Shown: positions 17,682 through 26,404 of the stretch, piece by piece
Layout of the letters: each line of letters starts with the position of its first letter
How positions within the stretch are numbered: the stretch's first letter is position 1
Source: an uncultured Clostridia bacterium
Lineage (GTDB): Bacteria > Bacillota > Clostridia > TANB77 > CAG-508
Assembly (NCBI GenBank): GCA_934129895.1
Contig: CAKOWY010000001.1
Span: 186,001 to 250,000, forward strand
Length of the DNA: 64,000 nt
Direction of reading: 5' to 3'
The notes under the pieces: model-generated
Databases searched by the model: none
What the model saw: the letters and a program-made list of their open reading frames with translations, nothing else
Told to the model about the DNA's origin: nothing
Translations under genes and position numbers: made by a program

Positions 17682-18886
17682 TATTTAAGCATTAAATCCC
17701 CAAAAACCGCATATCCAACTTTTGGATTACTGATTAATACATGTGTAATTGCTCCTATGAATTTTCCGTTTTGAATTAAAGGTGATCCACTCATTCCTTG
17801 GATTATTCCCCCTGTTTTTTCTATTAATTCATCATCAGTAATTTTTATTATCATGCTTTTATTATCATAATCATTATTCAAATATATTTGTGATATCTCC
17901 ACTTTATATTCTTTTACTTCTCCATCAACACCACATAAACATGTAGCTTCTCCTAATTTTATTTCTCTTCTTGACGCAACTTTCATCTTTCTTGAAAAGT
18001 CTATATTCAGCTTATTTACATCATCAATTACACCATATATACCAAATTTGCTATTATTATATATATTTCCTATTGGAGTATTATTTATTATTGCTCCTTC
18101 TATTTTTCCTGGTTCTTCACTTTCTCCTTTTATTACAGAAATAATTTTTACATTGTCTATTTCTCCTGATGAAGTATTTATTATTTTTCCTGTGTCAATA
18201 TCTGTTATTGCATGACCTAATGCAGCAAAACATTTTGTTTCTTCATTATAAAATGTTATTGTTCCAACACCAGCACTGCTATCTCTAACCCACAATCCTA
18301 TTTTATATTCTCCATCTTTTACTTTTACAGGTACAATTTGAGCCGTTTTTGTTTCATTATCATGTGTATAAGTTATTTCTATTTTTTCATGATTTTTATT
18401 TATTTCTGATATTAGTTCGTCTGTATTATTAATTACAACATCATTTATTTGAACTATTGAATCTCCTTCTTCAATCCCACAATTTTCATATGGTTTATAA
18501 AAATTACCATCTTCTCCTTCTATTTTTGATGTTCCTACTACTAATACTCCATTGGTATATAACTTAATTCCAACTACTTCTCCAACAGGTACTACTTCTA
18601 CATCTTCTAACACACTTACATTTATTGTTTTTAATTTTATTTTTTCAAATAAACTAACTTGTAATTTTTCTTGACCTGGCTCATAAAAAATATTTGAAGA
18701 TAAATTATTGGATGTTTCGATTGATTTATTTTCTCTTGTAATATCAATTCCCCATAATGTTTTTATATCTATTTTTTCACCTTTAAATATTTCTATCTGT
18801 GTCGGTAAATTAGTTACTGATACTACATATATATACAAAAAAAATAATACAAATAATAAGATTGAAATTTTTAAATATTTTTTCAT
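17678..18886 (-). CDS. spoIVB: SpoIVB stage IV sporulation serine peptidase
   Basis: The 402-residue S55-family protease is made in the forespore and triggers pro-sigma-K processing in the mother cell. Visible: N-terminal membrane anchor (about 7-25), PDZ domain around 100-185 (IKLYTNGVLVVG, IEEGDSIVQIND), then the protease domain with catalytic His in FAALGHAITD and catalytic Ser in QGMSGSPLIQNGK near residue 370. The C-terminal GAITHVLISNPKVGY is typical. It shows that the organism sporulates. A sigma-G promoter could not be recognised in the 54 bases before the start. Confidence 0.93.
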   Translation of the reverse strand: MKKYLKISILLFVLFFLYIYVVSVTNLPTQIEIFKGEKIDIKTLWGIDITRENKSIETSNNLSSNIFYEPGQEKLQVSLFEKIKLKTINVSVLEDVEVVPVGEVVGIKLYTNGVLVVGTSKIEGEDGNFYKPYENCGIEEGDSIVQINDVVINNTDELISEINKNHEKIEITYTHDNETKTAQIVPVKVKDGEYKIGLWVRDSSAGVGTITFYNEETKCFAALGHAITDIDTGKIINTSSGEIDNVKIISVIKGESEEPGKIEGAIINNTPIGNIYNNSKFGIYGVIDDVNKLNIDFSRKMKVASRREIKLGEATCLCGVDGEVKEYKVEISQIYLNNDYDNKSMIIKITDDELIEKTGGIIQGMSGSPLIQNGKFIGAITHVLISNPKVGYAVFGDLMLKY

Positions 18887-18940
18887 TATTAATTCAACTC
18901 CTGAATTTAATTTTTCTTATTATTTGTATTAAATATTATT

Positions 18941-20755
18941 TTATTCAACTACATTTGGATTTTGTAAAACCATTCCACCATCATTTTGGAATAAAATAGT
19001 TAAATTATATTGTGTAATTTTTTCATTTATATTATCATAATTATCATACATTTTATATTCATTTTTAAATATAACTATATATTTTTTATTTTCTTGTATT
19101 AATTCATCTATAGGATTTGTATCCCCAATATCATATATCATATCTAAAAAATTATATGTATTTTTTGTAATAAAATATATCCATCTACATTTTCCATTAA
19201 TATTTCCATCATCATTATAAATAAATAATGTCTTCATATTTGTATTATTTATATCATTTAAATTATTATTATACCATTTCAATATTTTTATTTCATCTTT
19301 ATTTATAACTTCATAATCTAATTGCAATTCCGCACCATTTGCAGCATATATATCATATATCCATAAACTATTTTTCAAAATTATAGAACAAATAAGCCCT
19401 ATACCATATATAGCAATTAATATATAAGTTGCAATTTTATATTTTGGTTGTTCAACTAATATTTTTATCACTTCAAAACTGCTTATTATTAATGAAATAA
19501 ATACAAAATAATAAATTTTATAATAATAATAATCTGATATTTTGTTTAGTTTCCATCCTATTAATGCAATTATTATAAATAGTAAACTTAAAATAAGGAA
19601 TTTAAAATCTATACCTTTATTCTTATTTTTTAAATTATAAATAATAAATATTTCTGCTAAAACAAGATATGGTATTAAATTTGTAATTAGGTTTTTATAT
19701 ATACTTCCATCTATTAATAATGCATTTATATAGTTTATACCACTTACTTTATTTATTTTAGGCAGTACAACAAAATATAATATACCAAATATTCCTGGCA
19801 ATATTAATGATATTATTATATTACATATATTTTTTAAATTAAATAATTTATTTCCATTCTCTTTATTTTCTTGTAATATCTGCCAAAATATAGTTAAAAA
19901 TACAACTGGTGCAAAATAATAATATGTAAACATTAATCCAAAATTTAAAAAGAATAATAATATATTTTTAAATAATCCTTTCATATCGGATTTCATTACA
20001 ATCAATATTGCAATAATAAAATCAAGTCCTAATCCTAAATATGAAAAACCACATACTAAACTATTTAATTGATATGCAAACATGTAGAAAAATGAAAAAA
20101 ATAAAGCTAATATTTTAACTTTGGTTTTCTTGCTTTTCATTGTTAATAATACATACATAAGTAGTCCAGACAATATCCAATTAAAAATATCAAATAAAAA
20201 GAATAATTTATAAAAATATACATCATCTAATATACTATCAAATATTTTAAACATTATTCCGCAATTTATATAAGAGCCTGGCATTAAAAATGTGACTCCA
20301 AAATAATTAAAAGCATCTGTATTTTTTTTAGATGTTAATGTTGAATATTGCCAATAATCGCTTGACGCTAAATAGTGTGATGATGCATCTGTTGTTCTAT
20401 GTTTTATCTTTATATTGAAACCATAATTATATATTGCAACAGCAGATGCAACAATTAATATAATTATAACTATTATTAAATCTACTTTATCTATATAATA
20501 TTTTTGAATATCTTTATCTTTTAAAATTTTCAATAAGATTCCAAAAGATATAATAAAATTAACTACAGATAATATATTTAAATCCAATTTTGCTTGAATA
20601 AAATATAATATTACATTAATTGCAATATTATATGCAAAAAGCATAATAATACTTATAATTATACCTGATAATAAATTTTGTCTATCATTATTTTTCTTTA
20701 AAAGCATATATGTTATTAATAAAAAAATTGTTGAAATTATATATACTATGTTCAT
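18941..20755 (-). CDS. Large polytopic membrane protein, GT-C glycosyltransferase-like
   Basis: A 604-residue protein with about twelve hydrophobic segments and a C-terminal soluble part of roughly 140 residues. A loop after the third or fourth segment reads RTTDASSHYLASSDYW, with acidic residues where GT-C polyprenyl-phosphate-sugar transferases carry their catalytic Asp. That placement is suggestive only. The shape (multi-pass, then exterior C-terminal domain) fits the DUF6541-like or GT-C group of wall glycosylation enzymes. It lies 52 bases after the last pilin-like gene, with a terminator hairpin between, and before spoIVB. No promoter was seen in the short gap, so it may depend on readthrough. 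Confidence 0.55.
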   Translation of the reverse strand: MNIVYIISTIFLLITYMLLKKNNDRQNLLSGIIISIIMLFAYNIAINVILYFIQAKLDLNILSVVNFIISFGILLKILKDKDIQKYYIDKVDLIIVIIILIVASAVAIYNYGFNIKIKHRTTDASSHYLASSDYWQYSTLTSKKNTDAFNYFGVTFLMPGSYINCGIMFKIFDSILDDVYFYKLFFLFDIFNWILSGLLMYVLLTMKSKKTKVKILALFFSFFYMFAYQLNSLVCGFSYLGLGLDFIIAILIVMKSDMKGLFKNILLFFLNFGLMFTYYYFAPVVFLTIFWQILQENKENGNKLFNLKNICNIIISLILPGIFGILYFVVLPKINKVSGINYINALLIDGSIYKNLITNLIPYLVLAEIFIIYNLKNKNKGIDFKFLILSLLFIIIALIGWKLNKISDYYYYKIYYFVFISLIISSFEVIKILVEQPKYKIATYILIAIYGIGLICSIILKNSLWIYDIYAANGAELQLDYEVINKDEIKILKWYNNNLNDINNTNMKTLFIYNDDGNINGKCRWIYFITKNTYNFLDMIYDIGDTNPIDELIQENKKYIVIFKNEYKMYDNYDNINEKITQYNLTILFQNDGGMVLQNPNVVE

Positions 20756-20773
20756 ATTTTCCCTTTCCTTTAA

Positions 20774-20804
20774 TAAAAAAAATGATTTATTTTACAAATC
20801 ATTT
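20774..20804 (-). terminator. Terminator at the end of the Tad-like operon
   Basis: Eight-pair stem 20781-20788/20796-20803 followed on the minus strand by TTTTTTTTATT, directly after the stop of the last pilin-like gene. Confidence 0.75.
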
Positions 20805-20807
20805 CTT

Positions 20808-21335
20808 TTAACTTGCACCATTAACAGCTACCATTCCAGAACCTGTTGCAACAATAATATGTAATTCCTCGCCAGTAACAGTGTAATATATATTTTTTAA
20901 TGTTTGAGATAGTGTTTTTCCACTATTTTTTACTGTAACAGATACTCTGTCCCCTTCTTTTAGTACAACTTTTTCTGATGAACTATTATATAATTTATCT
21001 TCTATTTGACTTGTATATAGAGAATAATATTCATTATTACCTATTACATTATTATTTTTTGTATATAATTGCGAAACGTTTTTATCTAATACTTTTACTT
21101 CCATATCAACTTCAAATACAACACCAGAATTATTTAAATCATCAACTAATTTTTGATAATCATCTAATGTTATTCTTCCTGTTTTTAAAATATTATCTAC
21201 AAAAGAAGCTGTTGCTGTTTGTGCAATTAATTGTGAAACATCATCATTTCTATCTGCTAATAGAAAAAACGGTACCAAAAACATAAGTATAGTTGCAATA
21301 ACAATTCCTATTATTGATATTGATGTATCTTCCAT
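20808..21335 (-). CDS. Tad-associated pilin-like membrane protein
   Basis: The 175-residue product has an N-terminal hydrophobic helix (about 7-27, SIIGIVIATILMFLVPFFL) directly after a short acidic start, then a soluble domain. The segment ASFVDNILKTGRITLDDYQKLVDDLNNSG resembles minor pseudopilins of clostridial Tad clusters, in which a membrane helix is followed by a 'phase-G-x-[IL]-[TS]-x-x-[DE]-Y' helix pair and then beta strands. The C-terminus is Gly/Ser/Ala-rich. Last gene of the operon and followed by a terminator. It does not carry the MENATK start of its neighbours. A role as minor subunit or assembly factor is inferred from context. Confidence 0.6.
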   Translation of the reverse strand: MEDTSISIIGIVIATILMFLVPFFLLADRNDDVSQLIAQTATASFVDNILKTGRITLDDYQKLVDDLNNSGVVFEVDMEVKVLDKNVSQLYTKNNNVIGNNEYYSLYTSQIEDKLYNSSSEKVVLKEGDRVSVTVKNSGKTLSQTLKNIYYTVTGEELHIIVATGSGMVAVNGAS

Positions 21336-21363
21336 TACTTTGCAACTCCTTTCTATAAATAAT

Positions 21364-21996
21364 TTAGTCTATTAATTTATATGTAATAACTCTTTTTTTA
21401 GTTTTATTAATTTCAGGTGTATCTGTTGAAACTGAATTTCCTTTATCAATTTCTTCTTTATCTTCTTGATAATATTCACCTAATTTTTCTTCAAATTTAT
21501 TATCTTTTAAAAATGCATATAAACTTGTTTTTCCATTTATATTTTTCATTTCTTGCTTATTATAAACAGAATTTTTATATTTTGTATTAAATTGTGTAGT
21601 TCCTTGTAATAGCAATTTTAAGTGTTCATTTGCTTCTGTTGTATTAGATTGAAATTGCTCTTCTTCCAAATCTACATAATATACTTTTGTTTCTTTTCCA
21701 GATGTATCATATCTATAATATAAATATACAGGCTCATCATTTTTATCTCTAAATTCAACTCTAAAATTTTCTTTATATGCTTTATATAATGTTGGAACAA
21801 TTGCTTCTACACCAACCGTTCTTGTATCTGAATTTGCTTTCGTTACACTTATATATTCTTGTGTTCTATCTCTATAAGAAATGATTTTTGATACAGCCTC
21901 TGTTGCACTAGAAAAAGTGGACATACTAAGAGAAAGTGCAGCCACAAACATTATAATTCCAAATGCAATTTTTAATGCATCAGCAGCATTTTCCAT
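21364..21996 (-). CDS. Pilin-like protein with MENAADALKIAFG start
   Basis: 210 residues. ATG at 21996 is chosen instead of 22017 because GGAGG lies eight bases upstream and because the new N-terminus, MENAADALKIAFGIIMFVA, aligns with the MENATKALLIAA starts of three neighbours. A hydrophobic helix (about 8-30) is followed by a soluble domain with EFRDKNDEPVYLYYRYD and a short final strand KRVITYKLID. As in the neighbours, no basic leader precedes the helix. Probably a minor pilin of the same machine; no database family recalled. Confidence 0.6.
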   Translation of the reverse strand: MENAADALKIAFGIIMFVAALSLSMSTFSSATEAVSKIISYRDRTQEYISVTKANSDTRTVGVEAIVPTLYKAYKENFRVEFRDKNDEPVYLYYRYDTSGKETKVYYVDLEEEQFQSNTTEANEHLKLLLQGTTQFNTKYKNSVYNKQEMKNINGKTSLYAFLKDNKFEEKLGEYYQEDKEEIDKGNSVSTDTPEINKTKKRVITYKLID

Positions 21997-22031
21997 AGTA
22001 TATCCCTCCTCTTTCATTGCTTAATTAAATT

Positions 22032-22442
22032 TTATTTTTTTGTTAATTTTATTGTTTTAATTAAACCAGATGCATCTGTTATACATTCTACATCATATTT
22101 ATTTCCTGTTTGGAAATTAGCAGGCATTATACAGTTTGTTTGTGATGTAATTAATGTTGCTCCTCCTAATGTAACCCCAACTAATCTTGATGAATCTGTT
22201 TGACCTTGGTTATGACTTACAACTGTTTGTAATAATGTTTTTACAGTTGTACCATTTTTTGAGTTACCTGCATAAGAATTGAATTTCTTATTAAATTGGC
22301 TAATTTCAAGATCTCCTAATGCATCTCCTGAACTATTAATAACATCACCTGTACTATTGATTATATATACACCAAAAGATATTAACAAGATAGCTATTAA
22401 AACTGCAGCAGCGATTAAAAGTGCTTTTGTTGCGTTCTCCAT
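22032..22442 (-). CDS. Probable major pilin, MENATKALLIAA class
   Basis: The 136-residue product begins MENATKALLIAAAVLIAI with a single long hydrophobic helix (about 6-28), followed by a small domain with QFNKKFNSYAG, a Gly-T-V-K-T segment and a final strand pair ending TIKLTKK. The ATG at 22442 is preferred over 22448 because of paralogue alignment and eight-base spacing from the GGGGGG binding site. It is the shortest of the MENATK group and has its own near-consensus promoter, so it is the best candidate for the abundant subunit. The mature-like start without leader is unusual. Confidence 0.65.
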   Translation of the reverse strand: MENATKALLIAAAVLIAILLISFGVYIINSTGDVINSSGDALGDLEISQFNKKFNSYAGNSKNGTTVKTLLQTVVSHNQGQTDSSRLVGVTLGGATLITSQTNCIMPANFQTGNKYDVECITDASGLIKTIKLTKK

Positions 22443-22469
22443 AATCATTTCCCCCCTTTCAAAATTGTG

Positions 22470-22498
22470 ATTATATAATATTAAAATTTTATTGACAA
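22470..22498 (-). promoter_or_regulatory. Near-consensus promoter before the major pilin candidate
   Basis: Minus-strand TTGTCA (22493-22498), 17-base spacer, perfect TATAAT (22470-22475). The expected start of transcription leaves a leader of about 20 bases carrying the binding site. Confidence 0.75.
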
Positions 22499-22536
22499 AA
22501 GTATTAAATATCTTTTATCAAATTTTATAAACTAAT

Positions 22537-22962
22537 TTAAATCTGTTCAAAAAACATATATTTAATTCTACCAGTATTTTTGTGGTATTCTTTTTTTGAA
22601 CATTTGAATTTTGCATTTATGAAAAATTGAACAAACTTTTCTGTTCCTTGTTTGTATATCTGCTCCATTTTATATGTTGTTTCAGATTCAGATAAATAAA
22701 TTTCAATTTGTATAGAATTTTTGTCATTATTTATAAAATAACCTTGTTCATTTTTTTCAACTTTGTTTTTTATATTTGTATCTACAGCTTTATTTATAAT
22801 TGAAGCTAAATCAATTCCATATATCTCTTTATCAAAGTATTGAGAAAATTCATAATTTTCACTTTCTATTTGATTTTTTTCTTGAATTTTAGAATTAATT
22901 TGAAATGTTATTGTACATACAATCATAACAACTATTGCAAAAAATATAATTATTTTTTTCAT
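22537..22962 (-). CDS. Small secreted pilin-domain paralogue without MENATK start
   Basis: 141 residues with a basic start (MKKIIIFFAIVVMIVCTITF) forming a signal peptide or anchor. Its soluble domain resembles that of the 256-residue neighbour: FSQYFDKEIYGIDLASIINKAV against NYLDREVRGTELLSIINLV, and FKCSKKEYHKNTGRIKYM against FKCTDIQYDNSTGRINKM. It is therefore a paralogue whose N-terminal helix was replaced by an export-type signal. A strong promoter sits immediately before it. A soluble or surface accessory role is inferred. Confidence 0.65.
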   Translation of the reverse strand: MKKIIIFFAIVVMIVCTITFQINSKIQEKNQIESENYEFSQYFDKEIYGIDLASIINKAVDTNIKNKVEKNEQGYFINNDKNSIQIEIYLSESETTYKMEQIYKQGTEKFVQFFINAKFKCSKKEYHKNTGRIKYMFFEQI

Positions 22963-22971
22963 ATCAACCTC

Positions 22972-23000
22972 ATTATAGCATTTAAAATTTCAATTTTCAA
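22972..23000 (-). promoter_or_regulatory. Consensus internal promoter with almost no leader
   Basis: Minus-strand TTGAAA (22995-23000), 17-base spacer, perfect TATAAT (22972-22977) preceded by TGC (extended -10). The ATG of the next gene starts at 22962, so transcription would begin only a few bases before the start codon. Confidence 0.7.
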
Positions 23001-23023
23001 CATTTTTTTCAATAATTTTTTAG

Positions 23024-23506
23024 TTAATTTTTGGTAAATATAATTTGATAAACTCTCTTAGTTGAATCACTAATTTTTATACTTGTACACTTATATTTTA
23101 CATCAAAATTATATGACAGCAAATCTGCTAAATCTTTAGCATTTCCCACAATATTCTCAATATTTTTTTGACTATAACTTCCATCTTGTGTAATTTTAAC
23201 ATCTGCTAAAACTGATACATAAAAATCATTTCCATTATGTAAAGATGCTGTATCAAATGTATATTGTGAATTACTTTGATATGCTAAACTAGCTGCTGAA
23301 ACTACATCCTGAAATGTAACTGTATCTGGAGTCTCATAATTTAAAAATTGAGTATTAAATTTATAAATAGCATTTGCTTCCATTTCTTCTCTTGTTGCAA
23401 CAACCTGATTCATAATAGAAACATATAATGTTACACCTAAAGTTATTACCATTATTCCCATTAAGACCGCAGCAGCAATTAAAAGGGCTTTTGTTGCATT
23501 CTCCAT
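23024..23506 (-). CDS. Pilin-like protein, MENATKALLIAA class
   Basis: 160 residues beginning MENATKALLIAAAVLMGIM, hydrophobic helix about 6-32, then a domain with YKFNTQFLNYETPDTVTFQDVVSAA and a closing strand pair YKCTSIKISDSTKRVYQIIF. Both blocks align by eye with the other operon pilins. It starts 18 bases after the 256-residue paralogue, with a GAAAGGAG site. Probably a minor pilin. No leader, no N-terminal lipobox. Confidence 0.65.
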   Translation of the reverse strand: MENATKALLIAAAVLMGIMVITLGVTLYVSIMNQVVATREEMEANAIYKFNTQFLNYETPDTVTFQDVVSAASLAYQSNSQYTFDTASLHNGNDFYVSVLADVKITQDGSYSQKNIENIVGNAKDLADLLSYNFDVKYKCTSIKISDSTKRVYQIIFTKN

Positions 23507-23524
23507 TAAATACTCCTTTCTAAA

Positions 23525-24295
23525 TTAATTAATTTTTAGATTTCCCGATGTTGTCATTACTGGATAAAATTCCATCTTATTAATCCTGCCTGTACTATTA
23601 TCGTATTGTATATCAGTACATTTAAAATAAATACGTTTAAAATGTACTAATTCATAATATCTACAAGCGATTTTTCTTATAGTTCTTATATCATTTTGAT
23701 TATCTATTGTGATTTTATAAAAAATATCAGCTAAAGCAGATTTAACAGTACTATTATCATTATCAAATATATTACTGATTTTAGATGCTAATGCTTCTAA
23801 TGTATTATCTGTTATATATGAACTAGCTAATCTACTAACACTACTTTTTAATTCTTGTATAAGACTTTCATTCAAATTAGAAAATCCAAGTAGTTTATCT
23901 TTTGCAATTTTATTAGATGAATCACTTTGAATTAAATATATATTGTTACTTATACCATAATCACCACTGGTTATATATCTAACTTCTTCAAAAACTTTGT
24001 CATTTACATATATATTTAATTCAAGCTTTGAATATCCTTGAGATGTATTGGCTAACCTTGCATTATAATCATTTACTAAATTTATAATTGATAATAATTC
24101 AGTTCCACGTACTTCTCTATCTAGATAATTTCTATATTTTTTGTTAAACTCTTCAATCTGTTTTAAGTCTGTAGTGTCACTTTCTTCTTTATAATAATTA
24201 GAAATTTGATTATATGTTATAGCTCCCATTGTTAAAATTGCAACCACAAAAAATATACCTGCTGCAATTAATAATGCTTTTGTTGCATTTTCCAT
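23525..24295 (-). CDS. Large pilin-like protein, MENATKALLIAA class
   Basis: 256 residues beginning MENATKALLIAAGIFFVVA with one helix (about 6-30), then EEFNKKYRNYLDREVRGTELLSIINLV and, after an inserted region of about 100 residues, the closing block YFKCTDIQYDNSTGRINKMEF. The insertion (about 100-200) is helical and Ser/Asn-rich and makes this the largest subunit of the set, perhaps a tip or adhesive subunit. First pilin gene after the platform protein, 24 bases downstream, with AAAGGAGG. Confidence 0.65.
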   Translation of the reverse strand: MENATKALLIAAGIFFVVAILTMGAITYNQISNYYKEESDTTDLKQIEEFNKKYRNYLDREVRGTELLSIINLVNDYNARLANTSQGYSKLELNIYVNDKVFEEVRYITSGDYGISNNIYLIQSDSSNKIAKDKLLGFSNLNESLIQELKSSVSRLASSYITDNTLEALASKISNIFDNDNSTVKSALADIFYKITIDNQNDIRTIRKIACRYYELVHFKRIYFKCTDIQYDNSTGRINKMEFYPVMTTSGNLKIN

Positions 24296-24319
24296 ATAAT
24301 CAAACCTCCTTTCTTATTT

Positions 24320-26386
24320 TTATTGTAATTGTGAGAATGCACCTGACATAGATGTTAATCCAATAAATACCAATGGTACTATTAAATATCCAACAAATAG
24401 ACATATCATTGGAGCAAAACCTACAGCTTTACCAATTAATCCTTTTCTAGAAATTAACTGTTCATTTGCAGCTTTACGTTTTTCTCTATGATATTCTCTA
24501 TCAGAATCTAATTCGTCAAAAGCTTCTCTAATTGGAATTTTTTCAACGGCTGCTTGCAAACTTTCTACAATTCTAATCATATCTTGATTTGTAATTGAAT
24601 TTTTTAAGTCTTCCAATGCTTCCCAAGCACCTGCTTCATAGTTATTTACACATCTAGAAATTGGCTCTTTGAAGATATTTGCATATCTCTCTAACCATTC
24701 TAGAATCATTTCTACGTTAACTCTCTCTATTTTCATAAGCATTACTATAATAGTCTGGAACTGCATTACTTCATTTTCCATTTCCATTTGTCTCATTTTC
24801 TTTTGGAACACCATCATCCAAATTGGTGCCATATAAGCAATTACAGCCAATCCCATTGCTAATAGTATTTCAAACCATCTCATGTTTTCTGAATTAACTA
24901 CATCTAACTTGTCCTTAATTCTTTCTGCATCTGTATCTAAATACTCATCATCTTCTGTATAATATTTTGATTTTACCATTTCTTTTTTTATCTCATCAAC
25001 AGTTATATTTAATTTTCCCTTTAATTTATTAATAAAGAAATTATCTTGTTCTGTTAATTCATCTGCTGCTTTTTGAGCCTTTTCAGAAAGTGTACCTAAA
25101 ACTGTTGTTCTAGTCGTTGCTTCTGTATAAACATACTTTACAGCTAATTTGTGTAATTGCATTGTTAAAACAATTGCACAAACAAATGTAATGATAGCTA
25201 AAAATATTCTATTTACATACACCCATTCCATTTTAGATTTTGATGCTGAATCTTTAAGTAATTTTTGTACTTTTTTATATTCTTTTGTTCCTCTTTTAGG
25301 AATAAAAGCACTTATTATTTTATGCACAAAAGGTATTTTATAAACCTTTTCTTGCCAAGGGTGTTCATTATGTGATATGTCAACTTGGACACCACCATTG
25401 TCTTTTAATTTTCTTGTTAATATATATGATACAACTGTTAGAACAACAATTAGTATCTGTATTAACAACCCAAGTTTTCCTTTGTAAAAGCTAGCTGTAA
25501 ATGCAAAGTTTGACAAACACCAGCTTTTTAAAGGTTCTAGTAATAATACAGGTGCAATTGAAATTAATGATAAACTTTGGAATACATAGTTTAATTTTTC
25601 TCTTTTTAAAATTTCAATTTGCATTTCCTGTGTAATATTATCTATATTTTTTAAATATAGTGAAGAATTATCTTTTTCTTTTCTATCACCAAATTCTTTT
25701 GTTAAATATGATATACCAGCAAACTCTTTTAAGTAACTGTTTGGAGCTATATCATAGTATTTTTCAAGTTCTGTTTCTGGATCATCTGCTATTAATATTT
25801 CATATATTTTTTCACCTTGTTTAGAAACACTTTTTTCATCATCCAATGAAACTTGATATATTGCCTCTTCAACCATGTTATATTCATGATAAGCATGTCT
25901 TATTTCTGCAAAGAAATCTATTTGTTCTTTCAATAATTTATTATCGATTTTGTCAACCATACCTTCAACCATTGTATCAACAATAAATAATTCGAAAATT
26001 AATAATATACACATAAGTAATATATTGCTTTTTGTAAGCATTATTGTTAAAAATACTATTGGTATAAGTATTAAAATTGCTTTTGTTAAAACCTTAGCAG
26101 CATCACGTCTTGTATTATACTCATCATCTATATTTAATATTTCAAGTCTTCTACGCAATTTGAATAAGTATCTTTTTATAAAAGGTATTCTGATGAATGT
26201 TATATATAATTTTTGATATATGACGTCCATAGAGAAACTGTTACTTTTTGTACCTTGTTGTAATTTCTTAATTTTTGCATATTCTGACTTTCCCATTTTC
26301 TTGGTCAAAACTACATAAGCTAATATAATGACACCAAATAGTGATATTGAGCCTATCATTATATATTTAAGCATTTCAGAATTCAT
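24320..26386 (-). CDS. Fused TadB/TadC-like inner membrane platform protein
   Basis: The 688-residue protein appears to contain two T2SF-type halves. Half one: membrane helix 5-27, paired helices about 95-140, cytoplasmic helices (EQIDFFAEIRHAYHEYNMVEEAIYQV is the typical platform segment), membrane pair near 285-325. Half two: helix near 395-415, paired helices about 505-540, cytoplasmic QTIIVMLMKIERVNVEMILEWLERYA, C-terminal membrane pair ending in SMSGAFSQLQ. TadB and TadC are normally separate genes of about 300 residues each. It lies 18 bases after the ATPase gene and immediately before the pilins, as expected for the assembly platform. Confidence 0.8.
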   Translation of the reverse strand: MNSEMLKYIMIGSISLFGVIILAYVVLTKKMGKSEYAKIKKLQQGTKSNSFSMDVIYQKLYITFIRIPFIKRYLFKLRRRLEILNIDDEYNTRRDAAKVLTKAILILIPIVFLTIMLTKSNILLMCILLIFELFIVDTMVEGMVDKIDNKLLKEQIDFFAEIRHAYHEYNMVEEAIYQVSLDDEKSVSKQGEKIYEILIADDPETELEKYYDIAPNSYLKEFAGISYLTKEFGDRKEKDNSSLYLKNIDNITQEMQIEILKREKLNYVFQSLSLISIAPVLLLEPLKSWCLSNFAFTASFYKGKLGLLIQILIVVLTVVSYILTRKLKDNGGVQVDISHNEHPWQEKVYKIPFVHKIISAFIPKRGTKEYKKVQKLLKDSASKSKMEWVYVNRIFLAIITFVCAIVLTMQLHKLAVKYVYTEATTRTTVLGTLSEKAQKAADELTEQDNFFINKLKGKLNITVDEIKKEMVKSKYYTEDDEYLDTDAERIKDKLDVVNSENMRWFEILLAMGLAVIAYMAPIWMMVFQKKMRQMEMENEVMQFQTIIVMLMKIERVNVEMILEWLERYANIFKEPISRCVNNYEAGAWEALEDLKNSITNQDMIRIVESLQAAVEKIPIREAFDELDSDREYHREKRKAANEQLISRKGLIGKAVGFAPMICLFVGYLIVPLVFIGLTSMSGAFSQLQ

Positions 26387-26404
26387 TGTTCAAAACACCT
26401 CCTA

